A stretch of DNA of 64,000 nt from Endozoicomonas gorgoniicola (GCF_025562715.2 NZ_JAPFCC010000001.1:4887501-4951500); one strand, 5' to 3'; counted from the stretch's first letter, positions 52,026 to 61,671 are shown. Notes: a model not told the origin generated them from the sequence alone. Numbers and translations: made by a program.

Positions 52026-53501
52026 ATGAAATACAGGGACCTTCGAGATTTTATCCAATTGCTGGAACAGCAGGGCGAACTGAAACGAATTTCCGCTGAA
52101 GTCGACCCTTACCTGGAAATGACCGAGATCAGCGACCGAACCCTGCGTAAAAAGGGACCGGCACTACTGTTTGAAAACCCTAAAGGCTTTGATACGCCGG
52201 TGTTAACCAATCTGTTTGGTACACCACGACGAGTAGCCCTGGGTATGGGGCAGGACAATGTCAGCGCCCTGAAAGAAGTCGGGCAGTTACTCGCTTACCT
52301 GAAAGAGCCCGATCCCCCCAAAGGCTTTAAAGATGCCTTGCAGAAGCTTCCGATTTTCAAGCAGGTTCTAAACATGGGCCCCAGGGTGGTCAACAACGCT
52401 CCCTGCCAGGAAGAGGTCCTGAAAGGTGATGAGGTTGATTTAAGCCGACTGCCCATACAAACCTGCTGGCCCGGCGACGCCGCCCCCCTTGTCACCTGGC
52501 CTCTGGTCATCACGAAAGGTCCTGAAAAAGACCGCCAGAACCTGGGCATCTATCGCCAGCAGCTGCTTGGACCCAACAAGCTGATTATGCGCTGGCTGTC
52601 TCATCGTGGCGGCGCTCTTGATTACAGGGACTGGCAGCAAAAACATCCGGATAAGCCCTTTCCTGTTGCCGTTGCATTAGGCGCAGACCCGGCCACCATT
52701 CTTGGCGCTGTGACACCGGTTCCGGACTCCCTGTCAGAATATGCGTTTGCAGGTCTTCTGCGTGGTTCCCGAACCGAACTGGTCAAATGCAAAACCAGCG
52801 ATCTGCAGGTACCAGCCAGTGCCGAGTTTGTTCTGGAAGGGCATATCCATCCGGGGGAATTGGCAGAAGAAGGTCCCTATGGTGACCATACCGGCTATTA
52901 CAACGAAGTCGAATCCTTTCCGGTGTTCACTGTTGACTGCATCACCCACCGCAAAGAGCCGATCTACCACAGCACCTACACAGGCCGTCCACCCGATGAA
53001 CCCGCCGTACTTGGGGTCGCGCTGAATGAAGTGTTTGTTCCAATTCTGAAAAAACAGTTTCCGGAAATTGTGGATTTCTACCTGCCACCGGAAGGCTGCT
53101 CCTATCGCATGGCCGTTGTCACCATGCGTAAAGAGTATCCGGGACACGCCAAGCGTATTATGCTGGGAGTATGGTCATTTCTCAGGCAGTTTATGTATAC
53201 CAAGTTTGTGATCGTGACTGACGATGACGTGAATGCACGGGACTGGAATGACGTAATATGGGCAATGACCACCAGAATGGACCCCAAACGAGACTCCGTA
53301 TTTATTGAGAACACGCCCATTGATTACCTGGACTTTGCCTCTCCTGTCGCTGGTTTAGGTTCAAAGGTGGGTTTTGACGCAACCAATAAATGGCAGGGTG
53401 AAACGGACCGTGAGTGGGGCAGGGTCATCACCATGAGCGATGACATTAAAAACCGGGTCGACGATCGTTGGCAGGAACTGGGCATTTTTCCAGAGGAATA
53501 A
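52026..53501 (+). CDS. ubiD: 4-hydroxy-3-polyprenylbenzoate decarboxylase
   Basis: Prenyl-FMN-dependent decarboxylase of ubiquinone synthesis. MKYRDLRDFIQLLEQQGELK at the start, LRGSRTELVKCKTSDLQVPA, and EFVLEGHIHPGELAEEGPYG with the E-x-x-x-R-type active-site residues, plus EEGPYGDHTGYY. Length is 491, near E. coli (497). It is followed by the flavin reductase gene, an order seen in Pseudomonas; UbiX, which makes prenyl-FMN, is not in the window. Confidence 0.96.
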   Translation: MKYRDLRDFIQLLEQQGELKRISAEVDPYLEMTEISDRTLRKKGPALLFENPKGFDTPVLTNLFGTPRRVALGMGQDNVSALKEVGQLLAYLKEPDPPKGFKDALQKLPIFKQVLNMGPRVVNNAPCQEEVLKGDEVDLSRLPIQTCWPGDAAPLVTWPLVITKGPEKDRQNLGIYRQQLLGPNKLIMRWLSHRGGALDYRDWQQKHPDKPFPVAVALGADPATILGAVTPVPDSLSEYAFAGLLRGSRTELVKCKTSDLQVPASAEFVLEGHIHPGELAEEGPYGDHTGYYNEVESFPVFTVDCITHRKEPIYHSTYTGRPPDEPAVLGVALNEVFVPILKKQFPEIVDFYLPPEGCSYRMAVVTMRKEYPGHAKRIMLGVWSFLRQFMYTKFVIVTDDDVNARDWNDVIWAMTTRMDPKRDSVFIENTPIDYLDFASPVAGLGSKVGFDATNKWQGETDREWGRVITMSDDIKNRVDDRWQELGIFPEE

Positions 53502-53506
53502 TGACA

Positions 53507-54229
53507 ATGAGCAATAACGTTTCGGAACAGGCTTTTGATGTAACCGACATTCATCCGGCAGGTTCTGACATTTACCGGATTATCCTGAAACCCCGGTCAG
53601 GTTTTGTACCGCCTTACCGGGCCGGGCAATACCTGGAAATTCTTTTACCCAACAAACAGCCCTGCGCCTTTTCCATCGCCTGCGCACCGTTAAACCAGCA
53701 GGAAGAGCTTGAACTGCACATACAAAAACTGCCAGACAGTTTAAACTCGACTTTACTGTTTGATCAGCTTGATAACGGATGCGTTGATGTTCGTATGCCT
53801 TCAGGCAACTGCTTTCTGCCAGAGCCCCTGCCGGAGACGCCTCTGGTGTTTATCGCGGCAGGCACAGGCTTCGCCCAGATGAAAAGCATGATAGAACACT
53901 GCCTGAACCTGAAACACTCCGGAGACATTCATCTGTACTGGGGCGCTCGTACGCCTGCTGATTTCTACCTGCCCTACCTGCCTGTGGAATGGTCAGCCAG
54001 AGGTATCCATTACCACCCGGTGGTCAGTGATGCCGATGACGACTGGTGTGGACGTCATGGTTTACTCTATCATGCCATCCTGGCTGACAAAGACCGGCTA
54101 CTCAGAGGTCATATATATCTGAGTGGATCGCCACAAATGGTTTATACGACGGCAGACGCTATTGAAAGAGCTGGCTTTAATCGACAGAGTATGCACTCAG
54201 ATGTTTTTGACTATGCGCCCAGACCTTGA
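53507..54229 (+). CDS. fre: NAD(P)H-flavin reductase (Fre-like)
   Basis: Supplies reduced flavin. PPYRAGQYLEILLP and CAFSIACAP form the flavin-binding part, VFIAAGTGFAQMKSMIEH the NAD(P)H-binding loop, and LYWGARTPADFYL the next strand; there is no iron-sulfur domain. Length 240 is near E. coli Fre (233). An overlapping ATG lies at 53501 (over the ubiD stop); GAGGA fits the later ATG at 53507 better. Tight coupling to ubiD supports a role in flavin supply for prenyl-FMN chemistry. Confidence 0.9.
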   Translation: MSNNVSEQAFDVTDIHPAGSDIYRIILKPRSGFVPPYRAGQYLEILLPNKQPCAFSIACAPLNQQEELELHIQKLPDSLNSTLLFDQLDNGCVDVRMPSGNCFLPEPLPETPLVFIAAGTGFAQMKSMIEHCLNLKHSGDIHLYWGARTPADFYLPYLPVEWSARGIHYHPVVSDADDDWCGRHGLLYHAILADKDRLLRGHIYLSGSPQMVYTTADAIERAGFNRQSMHSDVFDYAPRP

Positions 54230-54415
54230 TTTAAAACGACAGTCGACTACTGCTACTTCATTCTTGTCTCTATTTCACTGAATAATAATTACTTTATATT
54301 AACTGCCACCTTTCACTTATAAGTCATTGGACGTTTAAAAACTGAAGTTATTGAATGGCAATTATGTAGCCCTTGTCTATATTGGTACTCGACAGTCATA
54401 ACTCACAACTTAAAC

Positions 54416-55075
54416 ATGGTACCTGTCATGCAATCTTCTGCGTCCACTATTGGGCATACAGGAATAAAGACCAGCCGGGCCCGACAGAAAAATATCCAGG
54501 TCATACTCAAAGCCGCTGAAGACGAATTTGTGATCAGTGGGTTCAAAGGGGCTTCGATCCGTGACATTGCGAACCGGGCAGGGCTTCCTAAAGCCAATGT
54601 ACACTACTACTTCAACAGCAAAATGGACCTGTACAGTGCCGTACTCTCCCACATAATGGATTTGTGGGAAGCGGTTTTCAGCGGACTGAATCCAGAGGAT
54701 GATCCAGCCAGAGCATTACGACAATACATTAACGCCAAGATGCAATACTGTCTGGCTCATTCGAGTGCTTCCCGCATTTTCAGCAGTGAAATCCTTCACG
54801 GAGGTCAGCACCTTAAAGAACACTTCAAACATTTTAAAGTCTGGATCAACGACAAATCCAGAGTGATTCAGGCCTGGATTGAGCAGGGAAAAATGGACCC
54901 GGTCGACCCGTTGCATCTGATGTTTACCATTTGGGCAACCACACAATATTACGTAGACTACAACCCCCAGGTAGCCTCTGTCTTAGGGAAGGAAGAACTC
55001 AGTGAAAACGATATCCAGGCTGCAACTGATCATTTGTGCAACCTGGTTATCAAAGGCTGTGGTATCAGGGTTTAA
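54416..55075 (+). CDS. TetR-family regulator, RutR-like
   Basis: RutR of E. coli senses uracil and thymine. This protein has the same layout: a helix-turn-helix with FKGASIRDIANRAGLPKANV and HYYFNSKMDLYSAVL, then a C-terminal domain including SRIFSSEILHGGQHLKEHF and VDPLHLMFTIWATTQYYVDY, which match the RutR-type TetR_C domain. Length 219; a second ATG at 54428 is possible, as neither has a good ribosome site. No rut genes are in the window, so the effector is not certain. Confidence 0.8.
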   Translation: MVPVMQSSASTIGHTGIKTSRARQKNIQVILKAAEDEFVISGFKGASIRDIANRAGLPKANVHYYFNSKMDLYSAVLSHIMDLWEAVFSGLNPEDDPARALRQYINAKMQYCLAHSSASRIFSSEILHGGQHLKEHFKHFKVWINDKSRVIQAWIEQGKMDPVDPLHLMFTIWATTQYYVDYNPQVASVLGKEELSENDIQAATDHLCNLVIKGCGIRV

Positions 55076-55117
55076 CGCTTCCCTAACCACGTCCTGCTGA
55101 CAAGGCAGTGGATTTAA

Positions 55118-57373
55118 CTATTCACTGTCGCCTGCCACTTCAACACTGTCTACCTTCTGGAAACCTCTGGGCAACTTGTTACCCCGACGCCCACGCTCAC
55201 CATGATAGTGCTCAATATCTGTCGGCTTCAGCGTCACATGACGTTTACCCGCCCGTAGCACCAGTGAATCGCCTTTGCTGAAGACCGCCAGGGCAACCAG
55301 AATTTCAACCCGCTCTGCCGCCCTTGCCGTTGCAATACTGATAATTTTATTACCCTTGCCCCGACCAAGTTTTGGCAGCTCAGACAATGGGAACACCAGC
55401 ATTCTGCCTTCATTGGTAATGGCCGCCAGCAGCTGTTCTTCACCCTGTACGGGTACAGGCGACATCACTCTGGCATTTTTGGGCAGGGTAAGAAGCGCCT
55501 TACCCGCTTTGTTCTTGCTGACCATATCGCCGTGCTGAACCACAAACCCATAACCGGCGTCTGATGCCATCAGGTAACAATTACTGGTATCCCCCACGCA
55601 TAACCCTTCAAAGGTTGCGCCGGAAGGTGGATTGACACGTCCCGTTAAAGGCTCGCCCTGACCACGGGCAGAGGGCAGGCTATGGGTTTGAACCGAATAG
55701 GCGCGTCCGGTGGAATCGATAAAGACAGACGACTGATTACTCTTGCCTCGTGCCGACAGTCGATATTTATCACCCGACTTGTAGTTCATGGTAGAAGGGT
55801 CGACTTCATGACCTTTGGCACAACGCACCCAACCTTTTTCCGACAGAATGATGGTAACAGGCTCTGAACTCATCAAGTCTGTCTCAGACAAAGCCCTGGC
55901 TTCCTGACGCTGTTCAATGGGTGAACGACGTTCGTCGCCATATTTCTCTTTATCCGCAATAATTTCTTTCTTGATCAGGGTCTTCAAACGACGCTCGGAG
56001 CTTAATATCAGCTCCAGTTGCTTACGTTCTTTATCCAGTTCTTCCTGCTCAGCACGAATCTTCATCTCCTCAAGCTTTGCCAGCTGACGCAGCTTGATCT
56101 CCAGAATGGCATCAGCCTGCAACTCAGACAGCCCAAACTTTGCCATCAGGGCTTCTTTGGGTTTGTCTTCACTGCGAATAATATCGATCACTTCATCAAT
56201 ATTCAGGAAAGCTACCAATAATCCTTCCAGAATATGCAGGCGTGCCAGCACCTTGTCGAGACGATACTGCAAACGCCGACGCACCGTGTCAGTCCGCCAC
56301 GACAACCATTCGGTCAGCATACGATCCAGTGATTTAACCTGTGGCCGACCATTGACACCAATCATGTTCATATTGACCCGATAGGTCTTTTCCAGATCAG
56401 TGGTAGCGAACAGGTGATTCATCAGGCCTTCCACATCAATGCGGCCGGACTTGGGAACGATCACCAGGCGGGTAGGGTTTTCATGGTCAGACTCATCACG
56501 CAGGTCAGCCACCATTGGCAGCTTTTTCGCCTGCATCTGGGCTGCAATCTGCTCCAGCACCTTGGCACCTGAACACTGGTGGGGCAGGGCGGTAATAATG
56601 ATATCGCCCGATTCCTTCTGATAAACCGCACGCATCCGGATAGACCCACGACCCTGTTCGTACATTTTGAGAATGTCTTCACGGGGCGTGATGATTTCAG
56701 CGTCTGTCGGATAGTCTGGTCCCTGAATATGTTCAACCAGCTCTGCAATCGTTGCCTTCGGGTTTTCCAGCAGATGCACACAGGCATCGGCGACTTCGCT
56801 CAGGTTATGGGGAGGAACATCAGTAGCCATACCGACCGCAATACCCGTGGTGCCGTTCAGCAGCAGGTTGGGCAGGCGGGCAGGCAGAATGGAAGGCTCT
56901 TCCAGCGTGCCATCGAAGTTAGGTAACCAATCTACGGTACCCTGTCCCAGCTCACCCAGCAGAACATCCGAGTATTTCGTCAGGCGGGATTCGGTGTAAC
57001 GCATCGCTGCAAACGACTTGGGGTCGTCAGGAGAACCCCAGTTGCCCTGACCGTCCACCAGCGTATAGCGATAGGAAAACGGCTGTGCCATCAGCACCAT
57101 GGCTTCGTAACAGGCACTGTCGCCATGGGGATGAAACTTACCCAGCACATCACCCACGGTACGGGCAGACTTTTTGAACTTGGCCGTATTCTTCAGACCC
57201 AGTTCACTCATCGCATAGACGATACGACGCTGCACCGGCTTAAGCCCGTCGCCAATATGAGGCAGAGCCCGATCCAGAATGACGTACATGGAATAATTCA
57301 GGTAGGCACTTTCTGTGTACGCTCGCAATGACTGGCGTTCTATTCCGTCGTCGCCAATAACGGTTTGTTCCAT
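55118..57373 (-). CDS. parC: DNA topoisomerase IV subunit A
   Basis: Decatenates daughter chromosomes with ParE. The catalytic Tyr126 lies in FAAMRYTESRLTKY; the quinolone-resistance region reads GDVLGKFHPHGDSACYEAMV with Ser86 and Glu90, the sensitive residues. The C-terminal beta-pinwheel starts around residue 500 and ends at residue 751 with an acidic tail. Length matches E. coli ParC (752). parE is not in the window. Confidence 0.96.
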   Translation of the reverse strand: MEQTVIGDDGIERQSLRAYTESAYLNYSMYVILDRALPHIGDGLKPVQRRIVYAMSELGLKNTAKFKKSARTVGDVLGKFHPHGDSACYEAMVLMAQPFSYRYTLVDGQGNWGSPDDPKSFAAMRYTESRLTKYSDVLLGELGQGTVDWLPNFDGTLEEPSILPARLPNLLLNGTTGIAVGMATDVPPHNLSEVADACVHLLENPKATIAELVEHIQGPDYPTDAEIITPREDILKMYEQGRGSIRMRAVYQKESGDIIITALPHQCSGAKVLEQIAAQMQAKKLPMVADLRDESDHENPTRLVIVPKSGRIDVEGLMNHLFATTDLEKTYRVNMNMIGVNGRPQVKSLDRMLTEWLSWRTDTVRRRLQYRLDKVLARLHILEGLLVAFLNIDEVIDIIRSEDKPKEALMAKFGLSELQADAILEIKLRQLAKLEEMKIRAEQEELDKERKQLELILSSERRLKTLIKKEIIADKEKYGDERRSPIEQRQEARALSETDLMSSEPVTIILSEKGWVRCAKGHEVDPSTMNYKSGDKYRLSARGKSNQSSVFIDSTGRAYSVQTHSLPSARGQGEPLTGRVNPPSGATFEGLCVGDTSNCYLMASDAGYGFVVQHGDMVSKNKAGKALLTLPKNARVMSPVPVQGEEQLLAAITNEGRMLVFPLSELPKLGRGKGNKIISIATARAAERVEILVALAVFSKGDSLVLRAGKRHVTLKPTDIEHYHGERGRRGNKLPRGFQKVDSVEVAGDSE

Positions 57374-57432
57374 TCTGATAAAATCCGGAAGCGTTAATGA
57401 ATCGAGTTATATTATCATACCTAAGAGTCAGA

Positions 57433-58134
57433 CTATCCGGCATGTGCTGAAACGTAAGGGTTCTCCCAGCCCTGAACCCGCGAAATCTTGTCATTGCGCT
57501 GAACCTCCCACTCAGTCGGTGGGTACATTTTGTCCCAGGCTTCGTAAAGCTTCCGCTGGCCGTCGCTGAGCCGGAATGGGTAACGGTCTTCCATATACAG
57601 ATAAATTCGTGCAATTTTGCCCCGTTTGGCTATGGGGGGCTGCGCCTTGCGTTCTTTGAAGTTCACCTTAAAGTCACACTGCCCGTACATTTCCGGTGTG
57701 TCGAGAAGAAAGCCAAACCGGTAGTTAGACCGATCACCATTCACTTCACCCACCGCCGGGGTCAGGTTGTGCAGGTCGGCTTCCATACGGCGAAATTTTT
57801 CATTCTTGCCACAGTTTCTGCGACCGCCATCCTGCCAGCATTGTAGCTGATGACCAAACTCCCAGGCAGGTACGACATGTTCCCATTCAATGCGGTTGGC
57901 GCGAGCTTCCTGCTTGCGTATTTCATAACCACAGGATTCAAGATCGGGAACCAGCTTTTTACCTTCGCGCCTGAACTCGCAGTCACAGTAAAAGCTGGTC
58001 ATATGGGTATGGTAGATTTTTTCAGCTTCACGCTTGGCCTGTGAGAAACTCTTCGGTGCAGAAGGTGCAGAAAACGCCTGAAATGAAATGGCACAGAGGC
58101 CTGCCAGCAAAGCAGCTTTAGAGAAAAACGACAT
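57433..58134 (-). CDS. endA: endonuclease I (periplasmic/extracellular DNase)
   Basis: Secreted DNase of the EndA/Dns type. Signal peptide MSFFSKAALLAGLCAISFQA; catalytic region RIEWEHVVPAWEFGHQLQCW has the beta-beta-alpha metal His, followed by DLHNLTPAVGEVNGDRSNYR with the magnesium ligand Asn. Cysteines are in CDCEF, CGYE, CW, CGK and CDF, as in the family. The start ATG at 58134 is chosen; a GTG four codons upstream also fits. Role: degrading extracellular or host DNA for nutrition, or limiting DNA uptake. Confidence 0.92.
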   Translation of the reverse strand: MSFFSKAALLAGLCAISFQAFSAPSAPKSFSQAKREAEKIYHTHMTSFYCDCEFRREGKKLVPDLESCGYEIRKQEARANRIEWEHVVPAWEFGHQLQCWQDGGRRNCGKNEKFRRMEADLHNLTPAVGEVNGDRSNYRFGFLLDTPEMYGQCDFKVNFKERKAQPPIAKRGKIARIYLYMEDRYPFRLSDGQRKLYEAWDKMYPPTEWEVQRNDKISRVQGWENPYVSAHAG

Positions 58135-58236
58135 TGGGTAAGACACTCACAAATTCCGACAGATGACTGGAAAATATTTGATTGTATCTTTAGTGATGGA
58201 AAGAGATAAGCAGCAGGGAATAAATTATACGTCTTA

Positions 58237-58263
58237 AGCCGTCTGGACAAACCAGACGGCTTG
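58237..58263. terminator. hairpin after the queuosine-precursor transporter gene
   Basis: AAGCCGTCTGG (58237-58247) and CCAGACGGCTT (58253-58263), perfect 11-bp stem, loop ACAAA, just downstream of the minus-strand gene. Confidence 0.75.
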
Positions 58264-58285
58264 GAATGCCGATTAAGAGTGCATA

Positions 58286-58930
58286 TCAGGCGTAAGCTGT
58301 CTGTACTTCTGAAACAATTTGTTTCTTCAGCACCGATACCCCCATATACACAACAGGTGTATCAATCGCCGCAATCAGCATTTTAACGATCCACTGTCCA
58401 ATAATCATTTCACTGATCGGAAACACACCATAAAAGGCAATCGTTACAAAAACGGCTGAATCAATCAGTTGAGAAGAGAACGTAGAAGCGTTGTTACGCA
58501 GCCACAGGTGTTTACCATTGGTCGCCTTTTTCAAACGGCTAAAAATAGTGATATCCAGATACTGGCTGGAAATATAAGCCACCATACTGGCAATGATAAT
58601 ACGTGGGCTGTTGCCTAATACCTGTTCGAACACTTCCTGTCCCTGCCAGAAATAGGCGGCTGGCCAGACGATAGCCAGCTGAATCAGCAAGGTCACTGAA
58701 ATCATGGCAACAAAACCCGCCAATACCATTTTACGCGCTACTTTTTCGCCGTAGACTTCACCGATAATATCGGTGCAGGCAAAGGTAATTGCGTAAGCCA
58801 GCACACCCGCAGGTACGGCAAAGCCGGCAACATTGATGATTTTTGCAGCCAGAACTGCTGCGATGGCCATGCCGGAGAAGAACAGAGAAAAGACGATCAT
58901 TCCCGGCAGTGGGTATTCCCGGGTACTCAT
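58286..58930 (-). CDS. queuosine precursor transporter (YhhQ/QPT family)
   Basis: Inner-membrane importer of preQ0/preQ1. Six hydrophobic segments span 214 residues. AITFACTDIIGEVYGEKVAR (about 46-65) and SQYLDITIFSRLKK, then LRNNASTFSSQLIDSAVFV, are the QPT family signature. ATG is preceded by GAGGAG-like AGGAGTC. A perfect palindrome TATGTAC-GAAA-GTACATA lies 42 bases upstream and could be its operator. No queuosine enzyme gene is adjacent. Confidence 0.92.
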   Translation of the reverse strand: MSTREYPLPGMIVFSLFFSGMAIAAVLAAKIINVAGFAVPAGVLAYAITFACTDIIGEVYGEKVARKMVLAGFVAMISVTLLIQLAIVWPAAYFWQGQEVFEQVLGNSPRIIIASMVAYISSQYLDITIFSRLKKATNGKHLWLRNNASTFSSQLIDSAVFVTIAFYGVFPISEMIIGQWIVKMLIAAIDTPVVYMGVSVLKKQIVSEVQTAYA

Positions 58931-58971
58931 AAAAAGAGACTCCTCGTTTGAAACCGCTGTCGTTTATAGAA

Positions 58972-58989
58972 TATGTACGAAAGTACATA
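58972..58989. promoter_or_regulatory. palindrome upstream of the queuosine transporter
   Basis: TATGTAC (58972-58978) and GTACATA (58983-58989) with a GAAA centre form an 18-base perfect inverted repeat between the divergent transporter and CDF genes; operator or small hairpin. Confidence 0.45.
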
Positions 58990-59127
58990 ATTTGCAGGCC
59001 GTGAACCTTATCGGTCTATCTGCATGAGGTCAATGGGGGCTTATCAGCAAAAGGGGGGAAACAGGGTAATCCGGTATTTTCAAACCGATCCGGTCATCTT
59101 AAGGTTACAGTCGGAAAACTCATAAAA

Positions 59128-60066
59128 ATGCCTATAACCATGGACTCAATGACTGATACACAACTATCGCCGTCTGTTCATAACACAGAGCTGACAGCAC
59201 ACACTGTTACTGTTACAACCGGGATTGGCTTAATCGTTAACCTGGCTCTTTCTGTTCTGAAAATTCTGGCGGGAACACTGGGCAACAGCCGGGCTATGGT
59301 GGCTGATGGTTTGCACAGCCTTTCCGACCTTGTCAGTGACTTTGCGGTGCTTGCCGGTGTAAAAATCTGGTCAAAACCTGCCGACAGTCGACATCCATAC
59401 GGGCATCAACGCTTTGAAACCCTGGCTACCCTGTTTATTGGGGTTCTAATGGTTGGTACAGGCATTGGCATAGCCTGGGATGCTTTTTCTTCCTGGGATG
59501 AAGGAAATATTTCCAATGCAGGACCTGTTGCTCTGGTTGCCGCACTGATCTCCATGGTTTCCAAAGAAGTTCTGTTCCACTGGACTCGACACAAAGGCAA
59601 ACAGGTTAACTCGTCAGCTCTGATTGCCAACGCGTGGCACCATCGAAGCGATGCGTTAAGCTCAATACCCGCTGCCATTGCGGTGCTGGTATCAATGTTT
59701 CTGCCTCAGTTTGCCTGGATTGATCTGGCGGGTGCGCTCATTATTGCGCTGTTTATCCTGTTTTCAGCCTTTAAAATCTGTTCCCCTGCACTGGGTTCTC
59801 TGGTAGATACCGGAGCTTCAGAAGACATTATCGAGCGGCTCCATGAGCTTGCAGTCACCGTTGAGGGCGTTAAGGGCATTCACCGGTTAAGAAGCCGTTA
59901 CCATGGTGGGTTGTTTGTGGATATGCACCTGAACGTTGATGGCACTCTGACCGTCAATCAGGGGCATGATATTGCGTTAGCGGTTGAAAAGTTATTGCTG
60001 GAAGAAGGGCCTCATATTCTTGAGGTACTGATACACGTTGACCCGTGGAATGATAAAAAGCATTAA
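59128..60066 (+). CDS. cation diffusion facilitator (CDF) family metal transporter
   Basis: Proton-driven exporter of Zn2+, Fe2+ or related ions. Six transmembrane helices; site A residues are in MVADGLHSLSDLVSDF (helix II) and NAWHHRSDALSS (helix V). The H-H-x-x-D-form of helix V fits the zinc/cadmium or manganese group. The cytosolic domain of ~90 residues ends LIHVDPWNDKKH with the typical His residues. Length is 312. Start could also be at the second or third Met (59140, 59149). Confidence 0.9.
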   Translation: MPITMDSMTDTQLSPSVHNTELTAHTVTVTTGIGLIVNLALSVLKILAGTLGNSRAMVADGLHSLSDLVSDFAVLAGVKIWSKPADSRHPYGHQRFETLATLFIGVLMVGTGIGIAWDAFSSWDEGNISNAGPVALVAALISMVSKEVLFHWTRHKGKQVNSSALIANAWHHRSDALSSIPAAIAVLVSMFLPQFAWIDLAGALIIALFILFSAFKICSPALGSLVDTGASEDIIERLHELAVTVEGVKGIHRLRSRYHGGLFVDMHLNVDGTLTVNQGHDIALAVEKLLLEEGPHILEVLIHVDPWNDKKH

Positions 60067-60072
60067 AACGCA

Positions 60073-60096
60073 AAAGGGCAGCTGAAGCTGCCCTTT
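60073..60096. terminator. bidirectional terminator
   Basis: AAAGGGCAGC (60073-60082) and GCTGCCCTTT (60087-60096) form a perfect 10-bp stem with loop TGAA between convergent genes. Confidence 0.88.
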
Positions 60097-60100
60097 AGAA

Positions 60101-60328
60101 TCAGTCACTATATTCTTCCATGGGAACCAGCATTTCCGAGAGCTGAACGCTCAGCATGCCAATCACAAAAACCACCAGCATCATGCCCGCACCGGACTGC
60201 ACGGAAGACCATAGAGAGTCATGCTGGATCAGGTAATAATAAGCCGTTCCCAAAAACAGCCACATCCACCAGTAACCTAAAGAAGCAATTGCAGCCAGTT
60301 TTAAAAAGGCTGATAGCACCATCCGCAT
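60101..60328 (-). CDS. small membrane protein, 75 aa
   Basis: Unknown function. Two transmembrane helices (about 8-32 and 46-64) and a short acidic C-terminus (MEEYSD). No cysteines or ligand motifs. It lies between the CDF exporter (convergent, shared terminator) and the UbiH-type gene, 89 bases apart on the same strand, perhaps in one transcript with it. Starts at ATG with GGTAGGGAG-like sequence upstream. Confidence 0.6.
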   Translation of the reverse strand: MRMVLSAFLKLAAIASLGYWWMWLFLGTAYYYLIQHDSLWSSVQSGAGMMLVVFVIGMLSVQLSEMLVPMEEYSD

Positions 60329-60417
60329 ATCCTGACTCCCTACCTGAAATATTCAGCAGAGAATCGTAACGCCTCTGAGATTCCAGAGGCATCAGGGATT
60401 AACGCAAACACCGTATC

Positions 60418-61671
60418 TTATTGTAATAGCCATTCCGGCTTTTTACCGGAAACACCCATCGCATACTTCATCACCTGCGTAACTGCCAGCCTGTTTTTCC
60501 CGGCAATGGCCAACATCGCATTGCGGGCAAGCTTCAAGGGCAAACTGTTATTGCTGAATGTGTAATAGAAAGCATCCATTGTCGACATCATTAACAGATT
60601 GTCTTTACGTCTGGCCTTTTCATAGCCCGCCAGAACATCGACAGAGCCCGGGTTACGCTGCTGTTTTTTTGCATCAAACAGGTGTTGAGCCAGCCAGGCA
60701 ACGTCCTGAAAACCAAGATTTACACCCTGACCTGCCAGGGGGTTTATGGTGTGGGCAGCGTCTCCCACCAGAACCACACCCGGTTTGTAGTAAGTTGCAG
60801 CATGTCTTCTGGCTAAAGGAAAGTAGCTGCACTCGTGCAACGCTTTTATTTCTGGCAACTCACCGGGAAAGGTGGTCACTATTTCATCAATAAGCTCATC
60901 AGTGCGATGCTGGTTAGCGAGCAACATTAACCGCCGAATCGGTTCCGGCTGGTGATACCACACGACAGAGGCATAGCTCCTGCCGTTGATATCAGGCAGG
61001 GGCAAAAACGCCTCGGGGCCAGTCGGGGTGAATGCCTGCCAGGTGATGTCCTGCTGCCCGCCAGCAATTTCAACGGTGGCGACAAAGCACTGCTGGGCAT
61101 ATTCAGACGTTTCAAGACGAATACCTGCCTGTTCACGAACTCTGGATTGAGCGCCATCTGCTCCGACCAGCAGTTCACCGGTGAAGGCGCGCCCATCCTG
61201 CAAAATAAGTTCGGGTTGTTGACCAGAGAGGTTTATGTGTTCAATCGTCACCGGACAATGCAGGTCTACACTGCCATTGTCTTTTAAGGCTTCCAGCAAA
61301 CCCAGCTGAGTAACCCGGTTTTCGACGATAAAACCCAGCTGCTCAAAGTGAGCGTCTGCGGCGTCAAACAGGGTTTGATTGAAGTGTTGGCTAAAAGAAT
61401 GCTCAAGCTTTTCCCAGACAGCCATTTTCCGATAGGGACACATGCGCATGGATTGCATACGTGACCAGGCTCCAACCTTTTGCAGCAAAGCTTCTGAAGC
61501 CTGACTCAATGCCGACACACGAATATCAGGTAAAGCCTCTGCCGAAAATGGTTCAGGCATTTTCTGGTCGAAAATCGCTACTGTAATACCATGCAAACCC
61601 AATGCCGCTGCCAATGCCGCACCGACCATTCCCCCACCAACTACCAGTACATCGTAATGTTTTTTACTCAT
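60418..61671 (-). CDS. FAD-dependent hydroxylase, UbiH/UbiF/VisC/COQ6 family
   Basis: Ring hydroxylase of ubiquinone synthesis. FAD is bound through VVGGGMVGAALA (11-22), ELLVGADGAQSRVR (second motif) and VVLVGDAAHTINPLAGQGVN (third motif). The C-terminal VMKYAMG and ARRKDNLLMMSTMDAFYYTFS fit the UbiF/UbiI side of the family, but I cannot say which ring position is modified. Length 417 is slightly above E. coli UbiF (391). Confidence 0.88.
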   Translation of the reverse strand: MSKKHYDVLVVGGGMVGAALAAALGLHGITVAIFDQKMPEPFSAEALPDIRVSALSQASEALLQKVGAWSRMQSMRMCPYRKMAVWEKLEHSFSQHFNQTLFDAADAHFEQLGFIVENRVTQLGLLEALKDNGSVDLHCPVTIEHINLSGQQPELILQDGRAFTGELLVGADGAQSRVREQAGIRLETSEYAQQCFVATVEIAGGQQDITWQAFTPTGPEAFLPLPDINGRSYASVVWYHQPEPIRRLMLLANQHRTDELIDEIVTTFPGELPEIKALHECSYFPLARRHAATYYKPGVVLVGDAAHTINPLAGQGVNLGFQDVAWLAQHLFDAKKQQRNPGSVDVLAGYEKARRKDNLLMMSTMDAFYYTFSNNSLPLKLARNAMLAIAGKNRLAVTQVMKYAMGVSGKKPEWLLQ

